A stretch of 53,001 nucleotides of DNA from Opitutaceae bacterium (GTDB lineage Bacteria; Verrucomicrobiota; Verrucomicrobiia; Opitutales; Opitutaceae): assembly GCA_030693515.1 (NCBI GenBank), contig JAUYAK010000023.1, positions 1-53,001 on the forward strand. Reading direction: 5' to 3'. The stretch's first letter is position 1. Each line of letters starts with the position of its first letter. Of this stretch, positions 27,268 to 36,700 are shown one piece after another. Below the pieces are notes generated by a model that saw only the letters and a program-made list of their open reading frames with translations, made no database searches and was not told the origin of the DNA. The position numbers were made by a program, and so were the translations under genes.

Positions 27268-27678
27268 CTACTTCGCACGCGATGCGACCCACTCGCGCTT
27301 GGCCGACGCACCGTCGCGACCCGGTGCCTCGACCGTGCCGGTGAGTTTGTCACCTGCGAGCGTGGCCTCGTATTTCGAGACGCGCTTGTTGCCGTTGAAC
27401 TCCGTCGTGACCGTGAAGCTGAGCTTGCCGTCCTTGAAGGAAGCGTCGCCGATCGCGGTGTCGGGCACTTCGAACTGGCCCATCGAGAAGCCCTTCATGG
27501 AGCCTGAGACTTTGCCCCCATCGACTTTAAGCATGAGCGTGCGCTCGGTGCCTTGGCCACCTTGGCGGCCGGCCTGCGTCCATTTCCAGGTGCCGGCGAC
27601 AGAATCGGCCGCGACGGCGGCGACGGCTGAGAAAACAAACGCGGCGACGGCCGCGGTGAAGGTGCGAGTGAATTTCAT
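27268..27678 (-). CDS. small secreted beta-rich protein, paralogue 2
   Basis: This 136-residue protein has a clear signal peptide (about residues 1-24, TAAVAAFVFSAVAAVAADS). Its mature part parallels the protein at 25254-25652: GTWKWTQ, LMLKVDGGKVSGSM, DASFKDGKLSFTVTTEFNGN, SKYEATLAGDKLTGTVEAPG and REWVASR. The shared order of motifs shows common ancestry despite low identity. It has its own terminator and is monocistronic. It is probably a periplasmic or outer-surface beta-barrel or lipocalin-like protein; the function is unknown. Confidence 0.8.
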   Translation of the reverse strand: MKFTRTFTAAVAAFVFSAVAAVAADSVAGTWKWTQAGRQGGQGTERTLMLKVDGGKVSGSMKGFSMGQFEVPDTAIGDASFKDGKLSFTVTTEFNGNKRVSKYEATLAGDKLTGTVEAPGRDGASAKREWVASRAK

Positions 27679-27790
27679 GGGGATTAGGAATTAAGAAACA
27701 ACGATACGCGCCATCCCTGCGGCATGGCACGCCCGCCAACAATCCCCCGCGCGCCGGACAGTCCCGCACGCGATGGCCGCAAGGCGGTGC

Positions 27791-28906
27791 CTACGCCTCG
27801 GCGCGCAGGGCCTGGAGCAGCGCCTGGATGTAGCCAAAGCAGAACGCGAACGCCTTCTGCCCCAGCGGATCACCCAGAATCTGCGGCACGTGATCCGGCA
27901 TGATCATGCCCGCGTAGCCGACCTCGCGATAGGTGCGCAGCGCGCGCAGCATGTCCACATCGCCGTCGTCGGGCATCGTCTCGGAGAACTTGAGGAAGCC
28001 GCCGCGAATGTTGCGGAAATGGACGTTGAAGATTTTTCCGCGCCGCCCGAATTCGCGGATCACGTCGAAAATCTGCTCACCCGGCTTCTCCAGCATCTCG
28101 CACACGGTGCCCTGGCAGAAGTTGATTCCATGAAAGGGGCTCGCCTGCAGCTCGACAAACTTGCGCAGGCCCGCCGGCGAACCGAGCACCGTGTTGACGC
28201 CACGCCAGCCCGTGCCCGGCGGCATCGCCGGATCCTGCGGATGGCAGGCGATCCTGACGCCCGCTTCCTCGGCCACGGGCACCAGTTTTTTCAAAAAATA
28301 CCCGATGCGGTCCCAGTAAATCTCGTCGGTGATGCGGCCGGCCTCGGTGAGCGGCGGCTCCTGCTTCGACTGCGCGTAGTCGAACGTGCTCAGGCTCGCC
28401 CCGCCGCGTCCGATCGTGCGCTCGGTGCGCACCACCCCGATGAAGGTGAGGTTGTATTTCGCCATCGGAATGCCCGCCTTGCCGCAGTTGCGGATCATCT
28501 GGCGAAAATGCTCGAGCGTGCGATCGCGCTCGGGATCCTTGGCCAGCATGATCTCGGGGTGCTCCGATTTGGTGATGTAGCTTGAGCTGAGCGGCAGCGG
28601 CACGCAGTCGAGCTTGAGGCCAAACGACTCGACGTGCTTCCGCAGGCGCACGAGCCCGTCGACACTCCACGCCTCTTCACCCGCCTTGCCGACTTTTCCG
28701 CTGCAAATGTTTTTGACGCCAAACGCCGCCAGCGCGCGCAGCGTAGTCTCCGAGTGATCGTGCTGGTGCCCGGCATGCATCAGGATCGGCTTGGCGGCGG
28801 ACGCGGCGGCGCGCGCGGGTGCAGGTGCGGCGCCGAGCGTGACAGCGGCGGCACCGGCGGCGGAGCGCGCGAGGAATTGGCGGCGGGAAACAGATGAGGC
28901 AGGCAT
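27791..28906 (-). CDS. Tat-exported UxuA-like TIM-barrel protein
   Basis: This 371-residue protein starts with a twin-arginine signal ([20 protein letters not shown], cleavage after PARA). The mature part follows the mannonate dehydratase (UxuA) pattern: [61 protein letters not shown] and [10 protein letters not shown]. UxuA dehydrates D-mannonate to 2-keto-3-deoxygluconate in the cytoplasm of uronate-using bacteria; here the Tat signal implies a folded, probably metal-bound protein sent to the periplasm. The start at 28906 is chosen because it gives the complete Tat signal. Activity on mannonate is not certain. Confidence 0.8.
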   Translation of the reverse strand: MPASSVSRRQFLARSAAGAAAVTLGAAPAPARAAASAAKPILMHAGHQHDHSETTLRALAAFGVKNICSGKVGKAGEEAWSVDGLVRLRKHVESFGLKLDCVPLPLSSSYITKSEHPEIMLAKDPERDRTLEHFRQMIRNCGKAGIPMAKYNLTFIGVVRTERTIGRGGASLSTFDYAQSKQEPPLTEAGRITDEIYWDRIGYFLKKLVPVAEEAGVRIACHPQDPAMPPGTGWRGVNTVLGSPAGLRKFVELQASPFHGINFCQGTVCEMLEKPGEQIFDVIREFGRRGKIFNVHFRNIRGGFLKFSETMPDDGDVDMLRALRTYREVGYAGMIMPDHVPQILGDPLGQKAFAFCFGYIQALLQALRAEA

Positions 28907-29042
28907 GGGGAGGATGGGGCTGCGCGTCGTTTCTTCCCCGCGTGCGCCGGAGTCAAATGCAATGTCGCGCCCCGAGCTTCGCCGTTGCCAAGCTCCCGGC
29001 CCGCGGCGGACACTGCGTTGCTTCCTCCCTCCCATCGCCGCC

Positions 29043-29954
29043 ATGCGCCCCTCCTTCGCTGCCCGCCTCTTCCTCTTCGCCGCCGTCACCAGCCTGACCG
29101 CGCCCGGCCTAGCCGCGGCCGATAAAAAAGTCCTCCTCATCGCCGGCGCGCCGAGCCACGGCCCCGGCCACCACGAGCACCATGCCGGAGTGCGGCTGCT
29201 TGAGAAATGCCTGGCCGGCCAGACCGGTCTGAGCGCTGCCGTTTTCAACAACGTCTGGCCCGCCGAGGCCGAGCTCGCCGCCGCCGCCGCCATCGTCATC
29301 TACGGCGACGGCGGCCCGAAGCACATCGCCCTTCAGGGTGAGCGCCTCGCGCAGCTCGACCGCGTGCTCGCGCGGGGCACGGGCCTCGGCCTGCTCCACT
29401 ACGCGACCGAGCCCACGCTCGAACTGGGGCAGAAGGAGTTTCTCCGCTGGGTCGGCGCGGCCTTCGAGATTCACTGGTCGGTCAACCCGCACTGGGACGC
29501 CACCTTCTCGAACCTGCCCAATCACCCCATCACGCGCGGCGTGCGGCCTTTCACGATGCGCGACGAGTGGTATTTTCATCTGCGCTTCGCCGAAGCCCGC
29601 CGCGGGCTCACGCCGATTCTCAGCGCCGTGCCCGACGCCTCGACCATGAGCCGGCCCGACGGCCACCACGCCGGCAACCCGACCGTCCGCGCCGCTGTCG
29701 CGCGCGGCGAGCCCCAGACCGTGGCCTGGGCCTACGAACGCCCCGGCGGCGGCCGCGGCTTCGGCACGACCGGCGGGCACTACCACAGCAACTGGGCGCA
29801 GGAGGATTTCCGCCGCCTCGTGCTCAACGCCATCCTCTGGCTCGCCAAACTGGAGGTGCCGCGCGACGGCTTCTCGTCCACGGTCACACCCGCGGATCTG
29901 GCCGCCAATCTCGATCTCAAGCCTCTGCCCAAGGCTCCGAATAAGAAGAAATGA
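29043..29954 (+). CDS. secreted ThuA-domain protein
   Basis: This 303-residue exported protein has a signal peptide (about residues 1-25, [17 protein letters not shown]). The ThuA-like fold is a class I glutamine-amidotransferase-like domain: [44 protein letters not shown] and a late [23 protein letters not shown]. ThuA proteins occur in sugar-degradation loci, where some act on oxidised or keto-sugars. The ATG at 29043 begins the signal peptide. It diverges from the UxuA-like gene across 136 bp, and the tail is lysine rich. The exact reaction is not known. Confidence 0.8.
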   Translation: MRPSFAARLFLFAAVTSLTAPGLAAADKKVLLIAGAPSHGPGHHEHHAGVRLLEKCLAGQTGLSAAVFNNVWPAEAELAAAAAIVIYGDGGPKHIALQGERLAQLDRVLARGTGLGLLHYATEPTLELGQKEFLRWVGAAFEIHWSVNPHWDATFSNLPNHPITRGVRPFTMRDEWYFHLRFAEARRGLTPILSAVPDASTMSRPDGHHAGNPTVRAAVARGEPQTVAWAYERPGGGRGFGTTGGHYHSNWAQEDFRRLVLNAILWLAKLEVPRDGFSSTVTPADLAANLDLKPLPKAPNKKK

Positions 29955-30012
29955 AGCCCGCAACGGCGCCTTGACTCGGCGCCGCCCAACAGCCTTCTTC
30001 ACCGCCGTTCCC

Positions 30013-30123
30013 ATGAACCTCGCCACCACGACGCTTTCCTCGCGCTTCGCCCACGCCTCCGTGGTCGTCGTCTCCGTCGTGGCCGTTATTTCCGCCGTTA
30101 CTGGCGCACCGCGAGGCTCGTAA
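30013..30123 (+). CDS. valine-rich leader peptide (ilv-type attenuator ORF)
   Basis: This 36-codon ORF reads ATG AAC ... TAA. Its second half is SVVVVSVVAVISAV (residues 16-29), giving eight valines and one isoleucine in 13 codons (residues 17-29). This closely recalls the E. coli ilvB leader, which also has a run of valines near its end. The stop is followed 17 nt later by a perfect intrinsic terminator. The 8-mer CCACGACG at 30026-30033 is complementary to CGTCGTGG at 30075-30082, inside the valine codons, so ribosome stalling there could alter RNA folding. No branched-chain amino-acid gene follows. The peptide is recognised from layout and composition, not from homology search. Confidence 0.55.
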   Translation: MNLATTTLSSRFAHASVVVVSVVAVISAVTGAPRGS

Positions 30124-30140
30124 TCGTCGAAACGACTTTT

Positions 30141-30175
30141 GCCCCTCCGGTGCCAAACCGGAGGGGCTTTTTTTT
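30141..30175 (+). terminator. Intrinsic terminator / attenuator after the leader ORF
   Basis: GCCCCTCCGG (30141-30150), a seven-base loop TGCCAAA, CCGGAGGGGC (30158-30167) and then eight T residues (30168-30175) form a perfect ten-base-pair intrinsic terminator on the plus strand. It lies 17 nt after the leader stop and 41 nt before the ATG at 30216. No clear competing anti-terminator was found by eye. It could alternatively just end the ThuA transcript. Confidence 0.92.
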
Positions 30176-30194
30176 GGCCTCACCGGAAGCCACC

Positions 30195-30210
30195 GTGAGC
30201 GGGCGCTCAC
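30195..30210 (+). other. Hairpin just before the small ORF start
   Basis: GTGAGCGGGCGCTCAC forms a seven-base-pair stem with a two-base loop, or six pairs with a GGGC loop. It ends five bases before the ATG at 30216, so in RNA it would cover the place where a ribosome-binding site should be. No purine-rich ribosome-binding site is seen there. Confidence 0.4.
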
Positions 30211-30215
30211 TCACC

Positions 30216-30440
30216 ATGAAATCGCCCACGCTCCTCGCCCTCCCCCTGCCCGCCGATCCCACCCGGCCCGCCGATCCCACCCGGCCCGCGCCGCTCCGCG
30301 AACGCGCCCCATGGCCCGAGCCCGCCCACCTGCGGCCGTTGTGGCGCCCCACCCCGGCAGGTCACGATCTCCTCGTGCCGAATCCGCGGCCCGATCTCAC
30401 CACCGATCCGCATACGTTGCTGATGCTGGAAACCGGCTGA
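30216..30440 (+). CDS. hypothetical 74-residue protein
   Basis: This short ORF lies directly after the attenuator-like unit and ends 23 bp before the stop of the convergent RND gene. It is proline rich and contains the repeat ADPTRP twice, encoded by an exact 18-bp tandem repeat (30253-30270 and 30271-30288). There is no signal peptide, membrane segment or known motif. A polar C-terminus (DLTTDPHTLLMLETG) looks more protein-like than the start. Without a homologue, it may be a real small protein or chance coding in GC-rich DNA. Confidence 0.35.
   Translation: MKSPTLLALPLPADPTRPADPTRPAPLRERAPWPEPAHLRPLWRPTPAGHDLLVPNPRPDLTTDPHTLLMLETG
30253..30288. repeat. 18-bp tandem repeat, two copies
   Basis: CCGATCCCACCCGGCCCG occurs twice head to tail with no mismatch. 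The length is a multiple of three, so it adds six residues per copy to the small ORF without shifting the frame. It is a likely site of copy-number variation. Confidence 0.85.
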
Positions 30441-30463
30441 GCCCGCGCCCACCCCTCGCCGCC

Positions 30464-33400
30464 TCACTCCGCCCGACTCGCCCGGCCCACGCCCGCGGCG
30501 GCGCCGCCCGAGGCCGGGGTCGCGGCGTCCTTGGCAAATATCGACGCCCAGATGCGGCCGGTGAACTCCCGCAGATCGTCGAGCAGCGCGTAAAGCAGCG
30601 GCACGATCACGAGAGTCAGGAGCGTCGAGGCGAGCAGGCCGCCGATCATCGTGCGGCCGAGCGGCGCGTAAGCCATGCCCACGACCTTCGAGGTGCCGAG
30701 CGCCATCGGAATCAGGCCGCAGACGGTCGTGAGCGTGGTCATCAGAATCGGGCGGAAGCGCGCGCGGCCGGCCTCCACCAGCGCCTCGAACCGCGCCTTG
30801 CCCTCGGCCCGCAGACGGTTCGCCATGTCCACGAGCACGATCGCGTTGTTGACCACCACGCCGACCAGAATCACGAGGCCGATGCGCGCCATCATGTCGA
30901 GCGGCGTCTCGGTGAGATAGAGTGTCCACACCACCCCGAGGTAGGCGAACGGCACCGCGATGATGACCGCCAGTGGCAGCACGAACGACTCGAAGAGCAG
31001 CCCCATCAGCAGAAACACGAACACGATCGCGAGCGCGCCGGCGAAGCGCATCGCCTTGTCCTGTTCCGAAATGTCGCGGAACTCGCGGCCCTTGTCCCAG
31101 CGGTAGCCGCGGGGCATCTCGAAATCCGCCATCGCCTTGTCCACCGCCTCGAACAGCCGGCGCGAGTCCGCGCGCGGAGCCTTGGCCGTAATTTGCAACA
31201 TCGTCTGCCGGGCCTCGCGCCGGATCGAGCCCAGCGTGCGCGAAACGCGCAGATCAGCGATCGACTCGAGCGGCACCTCGATGCCCGCGTCGGTGCGGAA
31301 AGTCATGCCCCGCACATCGTCCAACCCCGCGCGGTCGGCCTCGCCGAGCTGGGCAAAGATGCGCAGCTCGCGGCCGTCCGCCCCGGGGAAACGGCCGACC
31401 TCCTGGCCGCGCATCGAGTAGCCGATGCCACTGGAGACCGCCCGCGGGTCCACGCCGAGGCGCCGCGCGCGGTCCCGATCGAGCTGCACCTGCAGCTCCT
31501 GGCCGCCGCGTTCGCTGTCGATGTCCACGCCCACCAGACCTGGGATGCCGCGGAGGCGCTGCATCGCCTCCTCCGCGATCTGGAGGAGCGTGCCGGTGTC
31601 TTCCCCGTAAAGATTGATCGACATGCCGGCATCCTGCACCCCGCCGCCGCCCGTGGAGCGGCCGCGCTGGACGATGCCGGCCGGCAGTTTGAACTTCTCG
31701 CGAAAGTCCGCTTCGATGTCGTTGCGGTCCATCGGACCGGGCTTGGGCTCCAGCCCGAAAAGGCCCTGCACCCGGCGCGCGAGGTCAGTGCGCACGAACG
31801 AGTCCCACGCGCTCGCATACCACTGGGTGCGGGTGTTGTCGCGCAACCGGATCTGGATGCGGCCGTTGTTGTAGGTGAACCGCGTCTCGACGCGGTCGAA
31901 GTTGTAGCGCGCGGCGTTGGCGGCGAGGAACCCCTCGACCTCCAGGAAAAAGGCCTCGGCCCGTTCCAGCGTGCCCCCCGAGGGCAGCTCAAACATGAAA
32001 TACATGGTGGTCTCGCCACTGCCGCCGAATCCGCCGGTCGGCATGCGCAGCTTCGAGTGGGCATAGGGCAGCGTCCACATCAGGGCGCCCACGACGACGA
32101 GTGACTCGATGCGGTGCGTCAGCACCCAGCGCAGGGCGACGGCATAGCGGTCCCGCGCCCAGCCCACGGCGCGCAGCTCCGGATGCTGCCGGCCGCGCGA
32201 GAGCCGCTGCGCCGCCAGCGGCACAAAAATCAAAGCGATGAAAAGCGACGCGACCAGTGAAACAATCACCGGCAAGCCGAGCCGGAGCATCCAGAACGAG
32301 AAATCGCCCCCGCCCTGCATCAGGATGAGCGGCAGAAAGACCACGATGGACGTGAACGTGGACATCACCACCGCAAGCCCGACCTCGCCAGCGCCGACAA
32401 TGGAGGCCCGCGTCGCCTCCACGCCTTCCTGCCGCAACCGGTAGATGTTCTCCACGATCACGATCGAATTGTCCACGACCATGCCGGTGGCGAGCATCAG
32501 CCCCATCATCGTGGCGATGTTGAGCGACCAGCCGCTGAAAAACAGCGCGACGATGGTGCAGAGCAGCGACAGCGGGATCGACAGGGTCAGGATGCCCGTC
32601 ATCCGCGGTGCGCGCAGGAAGAGGTAGATGATCAGCGCGGCAAACATGCCGCCCCACAGCCCGGTGTCGGCGAGATTGTCGATCGATTGGCGAACCTGCA
32701 CACCCTGGTCGAAGAACACGTTGAACTGCATGCCAGCGAGCTGAGGCAGCTTGGGGAGTTCGGCGATCGCCGCGCGCACCTCGCGGCTGATGCGCTCGAT
32801 GTTGCCGGTCGAATCGCGCGTGATCTGGATGCCGATCGCCGGCTGGCGGTCCACGCGATAGACCGTTTCGCGGCGCGGGGGCCGGAGCTGCACCCGGGCG
32901 ACATCGCTCAGCCGCAGCCGCCGCTCCGGATCGATGATGATCGCGGCGATATCCTCGACGGACTGGAAGCGCCCCATCGATCGCACGTAAATCTTGCGGC
33001 CGCCGTCCATCACCCAGCCGCCCGAGATGGCGAAGTTCTGGTTGCGCAGCAGGGCGAGCATCGTGCCCACATCGATGCGATGGCTGCGCAGGCGCTCATC
33101 GATCAGTTCGACCTGAATCTCGCGCGACTGCGTGCCCCAGATCTCGACGTTGCCCACGCCCTCGATGCGCTGCAGCACCGGCTTCATGTAGTGCTCGAGC
33201 CGGAACGCCGCGTCGTCCATGCCCGGCGGGATCGAGGCGACGAGGTTCATCATCGGCGCGTCGTTCTGGTCGTAGCGCCGCACATCGATGCGATCGATTT
33301 CATCCGGCAGGAGCGGTTTCACCCGGTCCATGCGATCGGTGAGCAGCGCGTAGGAGGCGCGCAGGTTGGTGCCGGTCTGGAACTCGACGCGCACGTTGCT

Positions 33401-33724
33401 GTAGCCGTTGTAGGAGTAGCTGGTCAGGCGCTTCACGTTCGGCACGGTGCCGATGATGTCCTCGATCTTGCGGGTCACCTTCTCCTCCACATCGCGCGGC
33501 GAGGCGTTGGGGTAGCGCGTGAAGATGCTGAGCTGGTTGCCCTCGTAGCCCTCCGGGTAGAGCGCGAGCGGGATCCGGCGCAGCGCGATGAAGCCCACCA
33601 CGAGGATGGTCGCCAGGATCATCACGACCGTCACAGGCCGCGACACCGCGAAGCGCGGGATGCGATACGCGGCGGGCTCGCGCGGCGCGGGCGCAGGCGG
33701 GGGCATGGCGGCGGGCGCGCTCAT
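30464..33724 (-). CDS. RND efflux transporter (AcrB/MdtC-like)
   Basis: This 1,086-residue inner-membrane pump uses the proton gradient to expel compounds. It has the RND plan: a first membrane helix at about residues 30-50, a large periplasmic loop, a block of helices (GMFAALIIYLFLRAPRM, LMLATGMVVDNSIVIVENIY), a second half repeating the pattern (ALAIVFVFLLMGLLFES, IGLVILVGVVVNNAIVLVD) and a terminal helix (LLASTLLTLVIVPLLYALL). The VVDNSIVIVEN and VVNNAIVLVDM motifs are the proton-relay helices. The start at 33724 overlaps the preceding RND stop (ATGA), so both pumps are made together, as in MdtBC-type pairs. Substrate unknown. Confidence 0.9.
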   Translation of the reverse strand: MSAPAAMPPPAPAPREPAAYRIPRFAVSRPVTVVMILATILVVGFIALRRIPLALYPEGYEGNQLSIFTRYPNASPRDVEEKVTRKIEDIIGTVPNVKRLTSYSYNGYSNVRVEFQTGTNLRASYALLTDRMDRVKPLLPDEIDRIDVRRYDQNDAPMMNLVASIPPGMDDAAFRLEHYMKPVLQRIEGVGNVEIWGTQSREIQVELIDERLRSHRIDVGTMLALLRNQNFAISGGWVMDGGRKIYVRSMGRFQSVEDIAAIIIDPERRLRLSDVARVQLRPPRRETVYRVDRQPAIGIQITRDSTGNIERISREVRAAIAELPKLPQLAGMQFNVFFDQGVQVRQSIDNLADTGLWGGMFAALIIYLFLRAPRMTGILTLSIPLSLLCTIVALFFSGWSLNIATMMGLMLATGMVVDNSIVIVENIYRLRQEGVEATRASIVGAGEVGLAVVMSTFTSIVVFLPLILMQGGGDFSFWMLRLGLPVIVSLVASLFIALIFVPLAAQRLSRGRQHPELRAVGWARDRYAVALRWVLTHRIESLVVVGALMWTLPYAHSKLRMPTGGFGGSGETTMYFMFELPSGGTLERAEAFFLEVEGFLAANAARYNFDRVETRFTYNNGRIQIRLRDNTRTQWYASAWDSFVRTDLARRVQGLFGLEPKPGPMDRNDIEADFREKFKLPAGIVQRGRSTGGGGVQDAGMSINLYGEDTGTLLQIAEEAMQRLRGIPGLVGVDIDSERGGQELQVQLDRDRARRLGVDPRAVSSGIGYSMRGQEVGRFPGADGRELRIFAQLGEADRAGLDDVRGMTFRTDAGIEVPLESIADLRVSRTLGSIRREARQTMLQITAKAPRADSRRLFEAVDKAMADFEMPRGYRWDKGREFRDISEQDKAMRFAGALAIVFVFLLMGLLFESFVLPLAVIIAVPFAYLGVVWTLYLTETPLDMMARIGLVILVGVVVNNAIVLVDMANRLRAEGKARFEALVEAGRARFRPILMTTLTTVCGLIPMALGTSKVVGMAYAPLGRTMIGGLLASTLLTLVIVPLLYALLDDLREFTGRIWASIFAKDAATPASGGAAAGVGRASRAE

Positions 33725-36700
33725 TTGGCGAGCGGCACGGGTTGGCCGGTCGGGGCCATGGCTTCGACTGGCGCGGAACCACGCTGACCGGGGAAGAGGT
33801 AGTAAAGGGTCGGGATGACGACGAGCGTCAGCAGCGTCGAGGCGCTGAGGCCCACGACCACGGTGACGGCCATCGGCGCGCGGATTTCAGCGCCCTCGCC
33901 CAAGCCGAGCGCCATCGGCACGAGGCCGAGCACCGTGGTCAGCGTTGTCATCAAAATGGGCCGCAGGCGCGCGCGCCCGGCCTCGGTGATGGCCGTCTCA
34001 AGCGCCAGTCCGCGGTCGCGCAGGGTGTTGATGTAGTCGATGAGGACGATCGCGTTGTTCACCACAATGCCGGCGAGGATGATAAGGCCGAGAAACACCA
34101 TGATGCTGATCGGAATGCCGGCGATCCACAGCGCGATGATGACACCGACCAGCGCGAGCGGCACCGTGGCCATGATGAGGAGCGGCTGGAGCAGCGACTC
34201 AAACTGGCTCGCCATGACGATATAGACGAGGAACAGCGCGAGCGCGAAGGCCAGCAGCAGGCTGTTGAGCGAGGTCTGCATCTCCTTGTTCTGGCCGGCG
34301 ACAACGTAGGTGAACCCGGCGGGAAATTCCAGACCGTCGAGCGCCGTCACGATGTCGCGCGACACCGTCGAGAGATCGGCGTCGCGGAGATTGGCCGTGA
34401 TGAGCGCGGTGCGCTGCTGATCCACGCGGCGGATCTCGCTCGGGCCCTCGTTGATCGTGAGGTCGGCCACGACCGCGAGCGGGATGGGCACGCTGCCGGA
34501 GGGGTTCACGATCAAGTTGCGCAGTTCCTCGATGCCAAGGCGGTCCTGTTCGCGCAGCCGCACTACGATGTCGATCATCTGGTCCTCCTTGCGGAACTCC
34601 GTCGCCGTGCGGCCCTGGACCTTGTTACGCACGAGATCGGCGACGCTGCGGAGATTGAGGCCATACTCCGCGAGCCGATCGCGCTTGTAGACGACTTGGA
34701 TCTCCGGGTGGCCGCTCTGGAGGCTGGAGCGCACATCGACGAGCCCGGGCACGGTCTCGGCCAGCAGCGCCTCGGCCTCGCGGCTCAGGCGCTTGAGGAG
34801 CACAAGATCATGGCCGCGAATCTCGACCTCCACGGGACTGCGGAAACTGAACAGCGTGGGATAGGAGACCTCGATCTTGGCCGCCGGGAGCTCACGAAAC
34901 CGCTCGCGGATGCGGTCGATGAGGTCCGGCTCCGCGTCTGACGGCAGGCCGGATTTCAACTTCACGCTGAGCCTCGCCGTATGCTCGCCCGCCGAGATTG
35001 AGGTGCTGGCGCCCTCCTCGGCGCCGACGGTGAGGGCGGTGCGCTCGACCTCCGGCTGCACCCGCACGGCATCGTCGATCTGCGCGACCACCTCGGCCGT
35101 GCGTTCCAGCGGCGTGCCGATGGGCAGCGTGACATCGAGGTTGAACTCACCCTGGTGCACCTGCGGGATCAGCTCCTTGCCCAGGCGCGGCACGAGGACG
35201 AACCAGCATACGAGAAACGCCGCCACTGAGCCGCCCAGCACGGCATGGCGCCGCCGCAGAGCCACGGCGATGAGGCGCGGATAGAACCGTTGCAGGCGTT
35301 GGAACAGGCGCTCGAAGCCGTCGAGCCCGCGGCCCGCCGCCGAGCCACCCAGCACGGCGGCAAGTCGCCCGACGCCCAGCACCAGCACTGCGACCGCCAG
35401 CAGCGCCGCCAGCACGATCGAGCCCACCAGCCGCAGCACGACCTCGGCGACCGCACGCATGAGGCTGAAGGCTAGCGGCACCGCGCCGGGCACGAAGAGA
35501 ATCACCAGCCACCACCACGGCTGCACCACGAGCCAATGCCAGACGGACAGATGCAGCGGCTTCAACGGTGGCAGGGCTGAGGCACTGGCGCCAAAAATCT
35601 GCGCCACCGGCGGCACCGTGACCCCTTTCGAAAAATACAGCACCGCGCCCACCGCGAGAGCCGGCAGCACGAGCAGCCCGATCCAGCGCCAGTGCCGCGC
35701 CGTGAGCCAGCCCCACGTGCCGCCCAGACCCGCGGCCAGCGTGGCCGGAGCAGAAAACGAAAGCAGCCCCGGCCATATCCGCGCGCCCTCGATCCGCCAG
35801 AGGCGGTCGGCGGTGGCCCAGGCCGTAAAAGCCGGCCACCACGCGCGCATCCCGCGCCACGCGAAAAGGGAAATCCCGGCGAGCAGCGGCCAGAGCAGCA
35901 GGAAAGCGACGACCGCCAACGCCTTGAGCACCACGGCGACGATCAGGACAGGCACCCACGCGATCCGGCCCATTGCGAGCCCGGCGATGCGGCCGAGCTG
36001 CCGCGCGACACCCGCGCCCGCGGGCGCAGGCGTGAAGCCCAGATAGGCGCTCGTCTGCGTGCGCCAGCCCGTCGCCGGCGCCTCGAACTTTCGCGAGGCG
36101 AGCATCGGAATCAAAAACAGCGCGGTGCCGAGCGAGGCGAGCAGCGAGAACACGACCGTGAGCGCCATGTCGCCAAACACCTGTCCCGCCACGCCCTCGA
36201 CAAAGACGATGGGCAGGAAGACCGCGACCGTCGTCAGCGTGGAGGCCCCGACCGCCATGCCGACCTCCTGGGTGCCGCGCACGACGGCGGTCTGGAGCTC
36301 ATCGCCCTCCTCGCGACAACGAAAAATGCTCTCAAGGACGACGATGGCGTTGTCCACCAGCATGCCCACGCCCAGCGCCAGGCCACCCAGCGAGATGATG
36401 TTGAGCGAGACCCCGGCCATGTGCATCGGCGCAAAGGTCGCCACAATCGAGATCGGGATGCTGAGGCCGATGATGAGGGTCTGCACGAGATTGCGCAGAA
36501 ACAGGTAGAGCACGATCACCGCGATGATGGCGCCGGAGATGGCATTGTTCTTCACCTCATCGATGGACTTGCTGATGAAGACCGATTGATCGGCGAGCAG
36601 CTCGACGGTGGCGCCGGGCGGCAACTGCTGGCCGATGAAGGCCGTCATCTGCCGGCGCGTGATTTGCTCCTGCGCGGCGGCCCGCAGGCGCTCCACCTCG

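Noticed and set aside
29971-29999. Promoter-like TTGACT before the valine-rich leader
   Set aside because: The hexamer resembles a -35 box, but no -10 box lies at the right spacing.
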